DNA from: Morchella semilibera
Lineage: Eukaryota > Ascomycota > Pezizomycetes > Pezizales > Morchellaceae
DNA: 64,000 bases
Assembly (NCBI GenBank): GCA_009192285.1
Contig: WBVU01000008.1
Span: 682,001-746,000, forward strand
Reading direction: 5' to 3'
A model generated the notes under the pieces. The model was given only the letters and a program-made list of their open reading frames with translations. It did no database searches and was not told where the DNA came from. The translations under genes and the position numbers were made by a program. Below are positions 21,930 through 34,884 of the stretch, one piece after another (positions within the stretch are counted from its first letter, which is position 1; each line of letters begins with the position of its first letter).

Positions 21930-24900
21930 CTCTGGGCTAACGAATCTACTAGATCATGTTGAAAGTCGTTCTTTATGACCGTTATGTTGAGGATGAAATG
22001 GGGGAATGAATGGGGGAGAGGCTGGGAGGGATGGAGACGAGGCTTACCACAATGACCCACTATGCTATAACTCAGCTTAAGCTAGAGTTGAATGTTGAGG
22101 ATCAACAAGGGAAGTCTGGCTAGAACGACAAGAACCAGTGGGAGGCCCGGGGGGAGTCTAGTTCTCTCTGTTTACTTGAATGTGTTTGCTATTAGGCGTT
22201 TTTAGAAACTTGAACGGAAATCGGAACAATCGCTGGTTTTGCTTTAGATCAGTACACGCTTTGTAGACCTTTCTGGTTTTAATCTGCCCTTGGCGTCCGT
22301 AACCTAACTCTGTATTATTGGCCCCAAACCCCCGACCACCACCAGACATGACCCGACTCCACCCCGTGGGTATTTGTACCGAAACATTGGCTATCCCCGG
22401 CCAGGGATTATCGCTCGCGTGATTGGTTGAATTACATAGATCTGCATGAGCAGTTTCCCACATGCAATTTTCATCTCTAGAGGCTAGCGTTGTCGTGCGT
22501 AACTGTCTTAGGGCACGATCCTGATGCGGTCTTTTTCTCTGGCTCTGTTACTTGGCATTCATTACTAAGCGAAAGGCTAGACCGCATTATGTTCTAGGGT
22601 CGGGATATGGGGAAGCGGACACATGTAACCGAATTAGAGCTGGCGGGGATAAAGCGAGACGAGAGGAGGGTGGGGGGCCCCATCCTCTCCATCTTTTCTA
22701 TCTCCGTTACAATACAACGCCATCAACTGGTTGCAGGTATTGAGCTACGCCTTTCTTCAACAGCGTTCTTAGATTTCCTAGATTGAAGAGTTCCCGAGTA
22801 AACACTCATCATCAGTTCAACCCATTGAATGACTTCCACGGGTCCGTTGTTTCGTGGCAACTAAGGCAAGCCTCAAGTTTCAAGTTCCGACTGTTATAGT
22901 AGCTAAGTTAACGGGGTGGCCGAGAAAATTAGTACCGGCGACGAAGAGAACGGCAGCACAGATTTCCCCGGCCCCAATGCTTTGCCTGGGTGGACGCTCA
23001 CATCTGAGAAGGTAAGCATTCGCATAACGAACCGATAGTCACTTGCGAAAATGCTTAGTGGCTGCCAGGAACCTGCATCTCCTGCTACAGAAATCAAGAA
23101 CTTGAGATCAATAACTGAGCACGGATTTAGGAGGGCTGACAAAAGATTTGATGGCTTGGGTACCTGGATTAGGGGCGGATATTAGGGTTCGGTGTGGGAA
23201 CGATGGGTCTTGGCTTCGCAGGAGTACATTGTTGCACCAGTCCTTGAAATTGCTGGCTTCTTCCGCTGACATATCTCAAGACGATGCTTAAAAATCCCTA
23301 TAGCCGCTAAGTGGCGGTGAATTGGGACCTGGGCAGTGGATTGTGTGTTTGTGGTGGGCCACATACCCCGCCACTGGTTAGTCACCTACTTCCAAGGCTC
23401 CGGCATAAAGTGATCAAACGGTCACGGTTTGTCCTAAAGGTAGGCAGTAGTGCTTGAGATATGTACCCCGGGGGAGGTGATGCAACGAGCTCAATATTCT
23501 GGTGTCGCGACCACCATCAAAGCTAGACCCAGTCAATTCCTTCCATTTTTATTTCCAGTTAGTATTATTATATAGGTCCGCCTGGTGCAATCTGACATAT
23601 ATGAATTACTTCCTAACTTTTGGGCATGGTAGCCAGTAGCTGCTTAAGGACCCCCGGGGTACATAGTGTTCTTGAACCCGAAAGTGGGGGGGTCTTTTCC
23701 CCAGTAGAGAAGGCCGTTCAAGAAGGAAACACTCACTCTAGAGAGGAACGTTTAGTATACCTGGAATCTCTTGGCTTGTTCCCTTCATACCTGGGCACGT
23801 TGGGAACGTTCCCATCTTTCCCGTGTCCCCTCGGGGACCGGAACACACTTCGTAGTCAAAGTTATCAGATCCTGCATTCCATTACCACCACTGATCTCCA
23901 TTGTAAAGCAGTGCGATGATGACTCAATGCTGTCTGGGCTACCTCAAGTGTAGCCTCCTGAAGGCCGCCAATAATTATAAGGACTACATGGATCCAGCCA
24001 GCTGGGATAAAAAATGAACTCTTTCAATCCGTCTTGACAATTCTCCCACCTGTCAGGGGTGGTGCAATCAACACTAGCTTAGACCCCAGCAACCTCACCC
24101 CCCAACAACCTTTACCATCTAAATTTACCTCCATTTTCTTATGTAGGAAAGCCTCCTAATATTACTGGCTTCCGCCTCTAGTACAGGTGGCCAGAAAAGC
24201 CAGAATTTCCTTGCTCCACCAACTGACGAGGCAATGGTATCCTGCCCGCGGTCCACGTGTAAGTCGACCAAGGGGAGGATGGGAGTGGCACAGTATCCGG
24301 TACATCCTATACGGTGCCCCTTCCCGTGAGATACTGGTGGGGTACTCATGGCAAGTGGTGCTGGGAAAATATCAATGACATATTGGACCTCCGCTGGCCT
24401 ATGGCTCTTATAGTGAAGCTGGAGTGCTCGAAACCTGCAAGCCTTGGTTGCTAGGACACCCCAAACACCGCGTCTCATGCCAGGATGCCCCTCGTGGCAC
24501 GCAACTGCCCCTTTCCACAGCCCCTAACCACCGAGTCACACGTGTGCTCGTACGGGGGATCAGACTCAGGCCATTCTACCACATGCCCGCACCCACTGAC
24601 GCTCCTTGTCGCCCGGCTCGAGAGCCTTATCGGTCTCCTGATTACCTGATACGGCGGCCCTGTTAGCCCCGGAGGTCTTACAGTAACCCCTTGTGGAGCT
24701 TTTACTTTCACGCGCCTCTACCCGTCCTGATGCTCCTACCTCCCCTGTTGGCGCGGCGAAGAGCCCTGCTGCTGTTGGTCCTGGGATAGAGACGGTAACT
24801 GCTGTCTGTTAGAACCAAGATACAATCGCGACGCTAATGTACCCGTGTAAAGGGCGCCCAAGCTCTGTAATGACTGCTCGTCTAGCAAAAGATCGATATC

Positions 24901-25800
24901 TGCTCTCCCAATCGCCTCCTGACCGTACGTGGCTGGTACCCGGAGGACATAGGACCTATGTATGCTCTGGAGCTGCATCCAAGGTGGCACTCAAACCCGA
25001 CCCTTAGTTCTGTTTTCCTAGAAGTGTTTTGTCGTCTGTTCCGGTAGGACAGTTGGGAGCAGATGACAGGGCTGTTCTACAAAAGCTGTTTCTCCTGCTG
25101 GTGTTGCGTGGTTGATAGACAGTGGTGGGCCAGAGCTTGATGGTCGGTTCTGTGTGTCTGCCGCTGTCGGGAGGGACAGCGAGACAACGCGGAATGCTCA
25201 CTACTGGGTGGACTTCCTCTGTAAAGGGGTAAGAGAGTGTGAAGACTTGTCATTGCCAACTATCGGGGAGAGGGCTCCCTATTTATGTGGGAATACGGTA
25301 GTACAAGGGGGATATAATGTACGTAAATATACCCCATACAATGTGACTCACCATAGTCTATAATAACATCATAACCCACATACTATTGCGAGAGCGCATA
25401 CTATTCAAGACTAGCAAACTTTCCTGTGGTGGAGTGGATGTACGGACTGGGGCAAGGCTTTTGGGGTGTCTCTGGGCTAGTCCTTAAAGGAGATGCTAGT
25501 GTGTACGTAGTGGATAATCCACCCGCGCGGGTGTGGGCTTGCTTTACTGGATCAGAGTATAGCTATAGGCCCACTTCGGCACCACGGGAAGCGCTAGGCT
25601 CACATACCCGACCGGAGCACCCACTACTAGAAAAGAGACGCGGATCTGCATGTTATTCGCAAAAACGATTATTCATTGCGGTCAAGGTCGGCGGAGCTGC
25701 CCGGCGTGACTCAGCACTTGCGCCTTGCCGTATTCACCCTGGCTTTGGGGATGTCGGGCACGGCCGTTAATTATCTTGGGTGGTCAATAGTTCCTTGTCT
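21930..25800. other. Long unassigned stretch
   Basis: I find no gene I trust. Weak candidates on minus are a 101-residue frame at 22158-22463 (from MWETAHADLC) and an 84-residue frame at 24736-24990 rich in Gln at its end. Neither matches a known family nor has clear neighbouring exons. No tRNA, tandem array or strong inverted repeat was seen. Composition is near 50% GC with many stops, as expected of old decayed repeats. Confidence 0.35.
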
Positions 25801-25819
25801 CCTACCACTGGAAATTAGT

Positions 25820-26340
25820 TCAATATCGATAGAAAAGGAAGCATGCCTGGGTCCGGAGAAGGATGAGCAAAGCACCCTTTAACTCCGCTCCATTGCAGAG
25901 TCTCTGGTGAGCCAAGATCCATTGTGTAAATACAAGCCAATCATTCCCGATCCCAATGGATAGGCTTGAGAGTACCTGCCGAAGTGGTCTTTGTGTGACA
26001 TATCCAGTTGCATAGACCACCCGGTCTGGCAGGCGTATCTATCAGGTCAATCTGAAGGCGTTTGGGAAGGCCATTGGGGACTATTGATTTCAGGGGTGCC
26101 GTTTTTGTCTGAGATTTCTTGATCGCGCAGGTTGAACAGTATCCACTCTACCTCCTTTCTTACAATCCCATAATAATCTCAATCTAGCCCTGCAAACGGC
26201 TTCCTCATTCCCGCACGGCCAGGTTGGTATGTATTTTGACAACCAGGTCAAACACCTCCAAGTCGCTAACCACGGCCTTGTCGTACCCTCTTTCCGTTTT
26301 GCTAACAATAATGCCATACTCGACCCCCACTCCACGCCCC
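25820..26340 (-). mobile_element. Integrase-like fossil (retroelement or similar)
   Basis: Reading on the minus strand, pieces resemble a zinc-binding segment followed by the start of an integrase core of the kind found in gypsy-type and KRBA2/GIN-like proteins. It is broken by several changes and lacks recognisable neighbours or LTRs, so the family and full extent are uncertain. It looks old. Confidence 0.4.
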
Positions 26341-27100
26341 AACCCCCCCCCCCCCCGCGTTCTCCTCCTAACTGAATGGTCCCAGTTAGTAGCTCCCGGA
26401 TATTCTGGGCCCCTCCGGTCCTGGACGTGAACGATTCTTGTTTTCTGGACTGAGGGGCCTGAGGTACCAGCCCGGGCTGTCCCCGTGGAAAAAAGGAAAA
26501 CTCAATGAGCCCGGAGCCATGGTTCCGGTGGGGTAGGGAATTGAGGAGCTGGTATGTGTTTGGAATGTTCAGGAGTCAGAAAGCGGGGGGTTGCCTACTG
26601 ATGTATATAGAGGTCACGATTGTTAACCACAATAGTTCAGGATCTGCTAGGGTAGCCTTTCGTGTAGGGGGCAGGAGATAGTACCTAACTGACTCAATTC
26701 CGTTGTAGTCATACTTGGGGGTATAGTCCTCTCTGGAGAAAGAATGTTCTTTGTTGGTTGGTTAGAAGAGTTGATGGACGTCCCTCTATGTTGGTATCTT
26801 GATCCCTTTGCAACCGTAGTAGCGGTATCAATGGGTCATTGGTTGGAACATGTTTGCACCGTTGCTTTTAGGAATTACCGAACAATCACGTCATAGTTTA
26901 ATTGACTCCCTACAACACCACCCCCTGCTACACTATATCCAGTATTAGACACAAGTGAGTATTCCGTCCAATATAAGATATCCGACCGTCACGTGCTCTT
27001 TACATTACTGGTTGGAATTCACATATCCTCTGGTACTGAGACCAGAACGCACAGGGGGAATGACTCCGAGGTGATACATCATCTATTGCCCAAACAAGTA
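26341..27100. other. Intergenic, no gene seen
   Basis: A C run of about 13 lies at 26344-26356. Otherwise there is no feature; frames are short on both strands. Confidence 0.4.
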
Positions 27101-29580
27101 CATGTCCACTGTTAGGTGATGATACCCCCCCTTGCAACCATTACTCTTGCGGGTGGCGTGGGGGTATGGGTCGGTCGGAACACGCCAGAACTACGGCGGC
27201 AGCCTCACCACCCCACTGCCGCTTCTTCTCCGCGCCGGGACCATGAGGGCCCCCGTGCGAGTTGCATATACTCCCCACCATATGCACCCGACCACAAACC
27301 GTTGTCACTGCGCTTCACGCACATCCGCCTTTGTCCTGCCCGTCGCGCGGGTCCGGGTGTCGGCCCCTCAATGGCAAGGAAAGGGTACGTGAGCCCCGGC
27401 CCCGGATGCCCAAAGCGCTGTCCGGCTGCAGCACGCTCACGGTCTTCTTCGTCCCCCCTCCCAGGGCGCGTCGGTGATGGGGTGGTCGGTCGGCCCTGTC
27501 GCGACCACCCGGTCCTGTCGAAGCTGTTGTCGTGGAGATCCTACTGCCGACATCGTGCGACGTGGTGAGCGGGGGCCGTGTTGGGTAGAGGTAGCTGGCG
27601 GAGGGAGGAGATGCGGCGCAGATACGCTCGTATCCAGCGGGTTATAGGGTGTCTGTTTACTTGGACGTGGTGCGCTGCGGGGGAAGGAGTTGATGAGGAT
27701 GATGGGCGAAGCAGTGAGGGAGGGAATAACTAGATGTGGCCACCATGGTGCTGGGGGTAGTCGGGGTTGGGTAGTAGTAGCGGTAGTTGTGTAAGTAGTA
27801 GTAGTTTTGGTGGTGGCGGCCCGGTGTGGGAAAGAGTGGTGGCGGACATGATTTCCGGGGCCGGAGGTGTCCCGGGATGAGGGACACGTACACACTGCAC
27901 GAGCTCGTACGTCGTAGTGATGGTATGTGACGATGTAGTGGTGATGACCAGCGTAAGGAACATGAGCGGGACCCGAAATGATGATTCCATTCTGTTCCCG
28001 GATGGCTGACAAAGTACAAATACTACTGCAGTAACGGGCGCCCTGCGACCGCGATGGCGGGTTTTGGACACGGAGACACACCAGCCCCCGACCGGAGAGC
28101 GAAGTAATTGGGTTTGCACCGGGTCCCGGGCGCGCAGGGTCGCTGGGTACAGGGGTAGCTTGGGCGGTTGACAAGATAGCTTGAGTGGCTGTAAATCCCG
28201 GACGCAGGAGACAGAGTCAGTATCTGGGCTTTGGGGCTCTCTCCAGCTATGATTTCTACTATGAGCATGGTTATTGACACGCTGCCAGTGGGGTTGTGGA
28301 GGCCATGGTTAATGGGGGTATGATTAATTAATACCGCCACCTTTGTCCCCACCTCCATCTCGAGTATCTCCCTACCTTGATATTCCGCCACCTACACTAA
28401 TATCTATACAGACCCCCAACCCAGCCCAACACAACAACCTCTGCAGGTAAGGATGTGGGCGCGCGGGCCGTACACAGACCCATAGCATCGCCCCGCGCGG
28501 GGCACCACCCGCCAGATTCTTGCCACTGTGACGTCAGTTTACCAGCTAAAGCGGGTCAAGGAGCTACTGTGACCCGGGGTCTAGCAGAGGTACCATACGG
28601 TACTGCTCCTGCTCGCGGTGAGGAGGATATCCGGCATTTTGCTCATGTGAGCGGTATACTCCGTGGAGACGAACCCCTACCCGAGGGGGCACGGTGACCT
28701 TTTCGTTTCCCGGGGGATGTATCTTTGATACATCCAGATGAACCCGCCAAGCGCACGCCGGACTAAGCACCAGGTGCAATGGTCGGCGGCTTGTAAACTG
28801 CATTACCCCCCAAATTCTAGCAAGTGACACCACACTAAACATAAACAAAACACTAGGGAAGACTGCACCAGTCCCCCATGACGAATCACCACGCACCACA
28901 CGAGACGTGGACTACAGAGCAGAAAGCCTATCAACACCCCGCCCAAGTGACACCTCGTCGACAATATCACCGAGTTTGCGATGGGAGTGCCATGAAGTAA
29001 ACAAAAAGACCCCTCCCCGACAAGAGCAACAGGCTGCTCAGAGAGGGTCGGGTGGGGTCCGCCGCAGTGATGGAGGCTACCGTGGCGACAGTGTGCCGGC
29101 GCGAAGCTGCGCCAGGAATCGAGCGGCGGTGCGAGTATTTCTGGGTGTGGAGCGGGTCGATGGAAATGTTCCAAACGATAATGACAAAACAAGATGTCCG
29201 AGAAATCGTGGCTGTGAGCGCCCCCCCAAAAAAAGGTTCACCAGGCAGAGGGCCCGCCCGACTGGGATAGTTGTTGAAATAATACGGCCTCTACGGGCGG
29301 CCCTGGCACAGGAGGGGTGGGCCTATCTGACAAATAGGAGATACACCGCATGGCTGGCAGCTCAGGAGTGAGAGGGGAAAACTTGGGCATATATTCACAA
29401 ATCTGGGGTTGCCGAGCTGAGATATAGACCGGAGCAATATCCCAAACCCCCAGCTAAAGAACGAACGCTCCGATTTATCGGGCGGAGGTGGAGCACATTG
29501 AAACCAGCAGGACCAAACATCATAATTACAAAACAGAACTACGCCAGCACAAAAAAAAAAGGCTAGAGTCCAATAGGCGG
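27101..29580. other. GC-rich block, uncertain coding
   Basis: Frames of 120-245 codons are open on the minus strand over 27437-28391, often in two or three frames at once, with His/Thr/Pro-rich low complexity. One minus frame at 28023-28391 (122 residues, from MAEYQGREILEMEV) has more normal composition. The plus strand has shorter frames at 28907-29371. None matches a family I know. I treat the block as unassigned. Confidence 0.3.
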
Positions 29581-29776
29581 ATTCAGCAAAGTGTCTAGGC
29601 GGGTATTTTTGTTATTTTATGTTTATCGGGCACAGACCCTCAGTGCAAGTGGCAGCCAGTTTCCACCTATATAAAACTTTGCGTTCAAAACCGGAGTCTC
29701 TAATATGTAATTTTCTTGCCAACAGCCATGGTGTATTTTGTACTTTCGAAACCTCAAGGTATCTCTACCAACTATA

Positions 29777-30245
29777 TAAATGAATCAGGGGAGGCATCAT
29801 TTTCGCTTATTATGTTTTCATGTGAAATGAATCACTTTTAATGTGCTCTCTAAAGGGATCAAAATCGATGGAAAAGGCACCTTTGACTATGGGTAAACGA
29901 ATCACAAAATGAATCCTTAGTTCCATTTGATACATTTAAAGTGCTTTTTCTAAAATTTTAAAAGAAAAAAAGAATTGATCCTCAAGGAACTGAACCTTGG
30001 CTATTGCGATTAATTCACCTGAACCTTATCACCTACGCTATCAGACAATATATTAATTCATTGTTTGAGCTGTGTTGGATTGCTAGAGAGGAAAAGCATT
30101 AGAAAATTGGTGAGGAAAAGGCATCATGGAAAAGCATCATGAAAAATGAATCTGAATGTCTTTTACAAAAGCATACCCTCTAAATGAATCAAAGGATTCA
30201 TTTACCACAACTGACTGTTTGGAAAAACAAATCAAATGATTCATT
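29777..30245. repeat. Cluster of AAATGAATC motifs
   Basis: The octamer core ATGAATC occurs at about 29780, 29827, 29908, 30147 and 30182, and its reverse complement GATTCAT at about 30200 and 30237. The last pair forms AAATGAATC..GATTCATTT palindromes. They flank the tRNA-like segment. No coding frame explains the recurrence in this AT-rich DNA. Confidence 0.35.
29971..30050 (-). repeat. tRNA-derived SINE head
   Basis: On the minus strand a T-arm-like hairpin, CAAGG TTCAGTT CCTTG, has a perfect 5-bp stem and a 7-nt loop and fits the B box GGTTCAGTTCC. An A-box-like TAGCGTAGGTGATAAGG lies upstream at tRNA spacing. It ends at a T run (TTCTTTTTTTC on minus), which could act as a Pol III terminator. 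The anticodon arm and acceptor stem pair poorly, so it is not a functional tRNA. Confidence 0.5.
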
Positions 30246-30419
30246 TACATGGCTGGTAGAGAGGGTCGGCTGTTTAAAGTCTCAAGGGCATATTGAAATA
30301 AGTTGTATCTGGTTTGTTACTGAAAATATTCAGGAACCATGGTCTACGATTAAACAGAGAGAAAGGTACTATATTGGAAAACACAGAGCAAGTCTTCTCT
30401 GTATGTGCATAATATAAAA

Positions 30420-31577
30420 AGTCATATGGGCTTGCGCTTCTATGCTGCATTCAAAATAACAATCGAGTAGGATGCCTATCTTTAGGGAATGGAGTAAATA
30501 TGGAACGTTGGGGATGTATGATGAGATGTAGATGAGGATTCAGGTTATAGAGAAGGAAATATGACAAAATTGTAATATAGCATCAGGATAGATCTTCTAA
30601 GGATAACCTGAAAATAAAATATATATCGATATGACTATCTTTAGCTACACCTTTGAGAACACGAGCCTAAGCTATATCCTTGAGCCCAAACATATCGAGC
30701 CTCTTTCTCCACAATCCGGGCCAGCTCGAGCTTTAGGCCAGGCTCATACCTAATACTAGGAGTCCCTTTGTTGTGATAAAAAGAAAGAAAAAGCGAAGCC
30801 GTACTAACCGGAAAACCCGCATGGAGATAGCGTTCTTACAGACACTTTGTATTATATGATATCCGGGGTATTGTGTTAAGAGTGTTGCAACGGGTGTGGA
30901 ATTAGAGTTATTAGTTGTGAAGAGAGTCAGTCGGGTAACCAACAAGGGTCTAGGTTAGATATAATGGGGTTGCACCATTCATGAGGGGTGGGTTGTAATA
31001 GCATGAGCTTGTTGGCTTACACGTTCTATCGCATGTGGGAGACTCTCCCTAAAAAAGCATAGAATTGGGGTAGGGTGCTTGGCACCTCTAACGTCCTATT
31101 GTATCGATGCCTTCAAGTTGGCTTTTTGGAAGGTTGCACGATCGCGGATAGTGTGGGTTGCTTTGGGAGGCAATGACGAGGCATGGAATCGGGAATGCAT
31201 TGCGAGGATAGAATATTATGGAAGGAATAATAGCGTGATCTTAGATAGAAGGCGCGTCTTTGCCATTAGCCATTTATGTATAAATAGAAGCCTGATTTGC
31301 CTTCGTCTTGTTGGAATCATCATCCTTCTAGAACTGAAGCGAGCAGAATCTGGCTTACAATATTACTTGTTTCAAAGCTACGGAACTATTGCTTAGCACT
31401 AGCTATATCCCGAATCACTTCGGGATATCTCGTTATACTTTGAATTAGGTGCAGCTGGGTAGGTGGACTCAGAGTGGCTTAAAGAAAAAGTCTTTTCAGT
31501 CTCGGTCAAATCAAGAATAAGACCCCAAATATGAAGAGAATAGTGCTTAAGGTTGCTCTAATATTTGCGGGAGCAAG
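30420..31577. other. AT-rich intergenic with a diverged LTR-E-like piece
   Basis: Sequence at about 31240-31440 resembles the 3' half of the LTR-E solo LTR at 51470-51873 (shared CTACAGAACTATCGCTTAGC-like block and terminal GATATC). It ends with the hairpin ATATCCCGAA-TCAC-TTCGGGATAT. Nothing else is recognised. Confidence 0.4.
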
Positions 31578-31760
31578 ATGAAAAAGAAATACGTTATTTA
31601 TATTTCACTAAAGAATAACAGCGGGATTGGTTGGGGCAAATCAAAGCTTATTCCAATGGCTCCTAAGGATATTTGGGAAACAATGATTGTAAAATATCCT
31701 GGTGTTGGACAACTTCGCAATGAAACACGGAAGCTATTAGATCAACTATTTTCAGGATAG
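31578..31760 (+). pseudogene. Myb/SANT-like DNA-binding fragment
   Basis: A 60-residue frame starts MKKKYVIYISLKNNSGIGW and continues with a DIWETMIVKYPGVGQLRN segment. Order and spacing resemble the C-terminal half of the Myb/SANT-like domain of fungal transposon-associated proteins: linker, SGxGW, then DxWExxIxxxP. The N-terminal half is not readable upstream, so it is a relic. The partner transposase is not visible. Confidence 0.5.
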
Positions 31761-34700
31761 AAGCAACTTACTCCAATACTATAACATCCAGCCAATTGAT
31801 TTTTGCATTGGCTATGAAGCTATTTTCCTTCAGGTGTAGGGCGACGGGTAATAAGTGATAGAACACCCTCAGGTACAAACACCAAATGATGATTGTGTTT
31901 TACCAAAATGGCATTATTACTCCCAATCAGCCATTACCTCCTGCTGTACTTGGGAACAGGTTGTCTTTAGCGCACTTTTTCACTAATTCAAAAAGTGTTC
32001 TTACTGTTTTGCATCTTCAATAGCCAGACAGCATGGATAGTTCCAACATAAGAAGACCATCCGGCTCGACGGACCTAATATTGAGGAGGGCAAAAAGTAT
32101 CTTCCTCCCAATTTCTATTATGCTATGTGGGGCTGGATAATCTGTAGGCATAAGCTGTGATCTGTTGAATGTACTTATCACCTTAGAAAGTGAAATATAT
32201 TGTACTTGTCCAAATCACCCTTTGGACCAATAGGGGCTGCCCTTTTTAGTAGAAATTACTATATGACAAGCTCTCGTTATTGTTAAGGGCCCCAGGATAT
32301 AGAGTAAGGTTCACCTATATCAAAAGGATAGTATACTCTATAAGCGTAGGAAACGATTTTGTAGTGTAGAATTATCTATCCATAATCTATCAGTGGATGT
32401 GTTCTCGTGCCTAATTACTTTAATCTTATCAAGAAATCACGTGTCAGTATACACTATGACTCCCCTTTCCTTCATATAATGAGTAGCTGGATATGTGGAA
32501 TGAAGTAATATAAAGACAAGAATTTGAGGTAGGTGTACAAAAAAATAGAAAGCACCAGGTCCAGTAATTTACCTCAACTAGAACCTTTTAATGATATCAA
32601 CGACATACGGTAGACACACCTTTCTACCCAATGGAAAAAATATTCCAATCCAATCCAGGATGTTGCCCCATAACTATTTAAATGTCGCCACAAATGTTCC
32701 CAGAGTATAGTATCGTAGCTCCAGCTGGGCTGCAAAACTACAGTGCCCCCACTGTGGGTGAGCTCCGGGCGCAGAATTAAGGATATTTCTTGGTCAGCAG
32801 CCTCCTGCGCCTTCCCCAGTTGGCATGTGGCATTAACAGTGTATAGTCAGATTCACAGTGGTTACAGTCTAGACACCGCGGGATGGTAGTCCGCTTTAAG
32901 ATCCATCAAGTCCATGTGCCAGCATCAAGTAAAAGCAATAAGTACATCAGCAACTTCAACTTGTGATTGGAGTCACCCAACAGTCTCCTGAGTCTCTGGA
33001 GACATCAGGAGACAAATGAAGGCTTGCTGATGCAGGCAATCCCAGATGTCAAAGATTAGTCCACCTTATTTACAGGCACCAGCACTCAATAGCAGTCAAA
33101 CCGAGCTGCCAACACTTATTCAGTTACAGGCAGCAGCAGTGGGTCATAGGTGTTCAAAGCGCCAGCAGGTAGTCTCAGACACCAACCTTTGAATGCAGTA
33201 TTCCTCGGGGCGCAGGGAGGCCCCAGGCACAAGCAGCCAGTGTTGGGCACCAGTAGCAAGTCTCCAGGCGCTAGCTAGAATTCTCAACGATAATCTGGTA
33301 TTGTGCATGTGACACGTATCAAGAATATTCACTGGTGTTATAGTGAGGCAAGGATGATATTTTTATCTGTATCGATAATATCATGAGCATCATGCCGTGG
33401 GAAACTGACGCCTAATTAGATCTTTGTTTGCTCTTAATCCAGATTTATGTAATTCATGGATTAAAAACGAGGAAGAAAGTAGAAAAACCTATATTTATAC
33501 TCCGGAACACTTCCAGGAACATAAGCTAGTACTCAATCACGGTACCATATATTATAGTTGGTACAATAAGGAGTCCGCAAAACTCCATACAGTTCAATAA
33601 CCACCGGCGGTGAATGCGGTATAGCATAAAAACCATACCGATACATACTATTGAGATCTCTGGCGCTAGGATGTTGTGGCAGTGACCTGTAGGAATTCTT
33701 GTGCACCACCTATTTTAGAACAGTAAGTGCCAGGGGCAGCAGGCACTATTCAGTGTTAGGTTCCATGTATCGTAGCATGACTCGCTTAATTCAGTGTGGT
33801 GTAGTGGAGTGTGACAAAGTGAGGTAGTGGTGCGACTCGCTGGAAATTGATGTGGTATGGTGGTGGTAGGGGAGCCGTCCCTGTATTGGAAGAGTAGTTT
33901 CTGATGAGATCCTAAGAAGTGGCGGATTACTGCCGAGTGCTGGGGGCTCGGTGGGAGTGATGGATGTAAGTAAACTAGTAGTAGGCTATCATGGTGTCGG
34001 AAACCACCCCAGGAGTAATACAGTTATCACGGTATCGGGGGGAGCTTTTCTATGATTCTCATGCAGTAGCAAAAGCTATGCTGGCATTGGTGGAAGTGAC
34101 ATGAACCGTTAGAGCGGGCTTGATGGTTGAGCTGTTCCAGTAGTAGTAGTGGGTGTCATGTAGCTGGGGATTGAAGCCAGTCTTGTCCGTTTCCTATATA
34201 AAGCGGGGTTAACTAGCTATACCGCAGTTTAAGAGTGGATGGTGTTGGTTAGGGAGTCATTTGGGTGGTGGCTTCTATCCAGCTCTAATACCCCCATGAG
34301 TCCGGTCAGAATGAGTGTTATCCCTTTGTCTATTTCCGAAATTCACCACCTCCCGACGATGGTGATTTTCATTGCTTCAGCCAAATTGGGACGCACCCAA
34401 GTTATAGAAATCATCAACGGTCGTACTTGTTTATTATAGACATCAATCTATCTCGTGGTACATTCTCATACAGAACTTGCGCCACAAAGGTTGTTTAGGA
34501 TGTGAACACTGATAATTAATGTGATGTATCTTTCCCTGAGGACCATCAGCCCTATTAAATAGGTCTACTCTTCCTTTTGACAAATAGCGAGAAAATAAAC
34601 AAAGTCTTTTTGAACCTTTTTGTAGTTCATGACTACCCGGAGCCTCGCTAACAGGAGCGAACTTATAATCTTTTCCAACATACCTGCTTCATCCACTTTC

Positions 34701-34884
34701 CTTAATACCTCACATAGGGACAGCACTAGGACAATTTAAAATATTTGGAGTTAGTTTGAGAGTGGTTGCCACCTGTATTAACTCTGTATAATTTGAATTG
34801 ATGCGATAAAATTCTGCGGTTACTCGATTCCATCCTAGTCATGTACAGAATAATTCATGTTGTGTCCAGAATGTCTCTTCTTTT
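31761..34884. other. AT-rich stretch, mostly unassigned
   Basis: Apart from a shortened MITE at 32946-33031, no gene or RNA is recognised. CAG-rich blocks (CCAGCA, GGCACCAG) recur at 33060-33290. Frames are short on both strands. The right end borders the piggyBac relic. Confidence 0.35.
32946..33031 (+). mobile_element. MITE (ATCAGCAA ends), internally deleted copy
   Basis: This 86-bp copy has the ends ATCAGCAA and TTGCTGAT and the TCTCCTGAGTCT interior, but lacks about 50 bp of the middle present in the 136-bp copies. Confidence 0.65.

Noticed and set aside
27437-28391. 245-, 129- and 120-residue frames on minus
   Set aside because: Three overlapping frames in GC-rich DNA with His/Thr/Pro bias; no family resemblance and no splice pattern that improves one of them.
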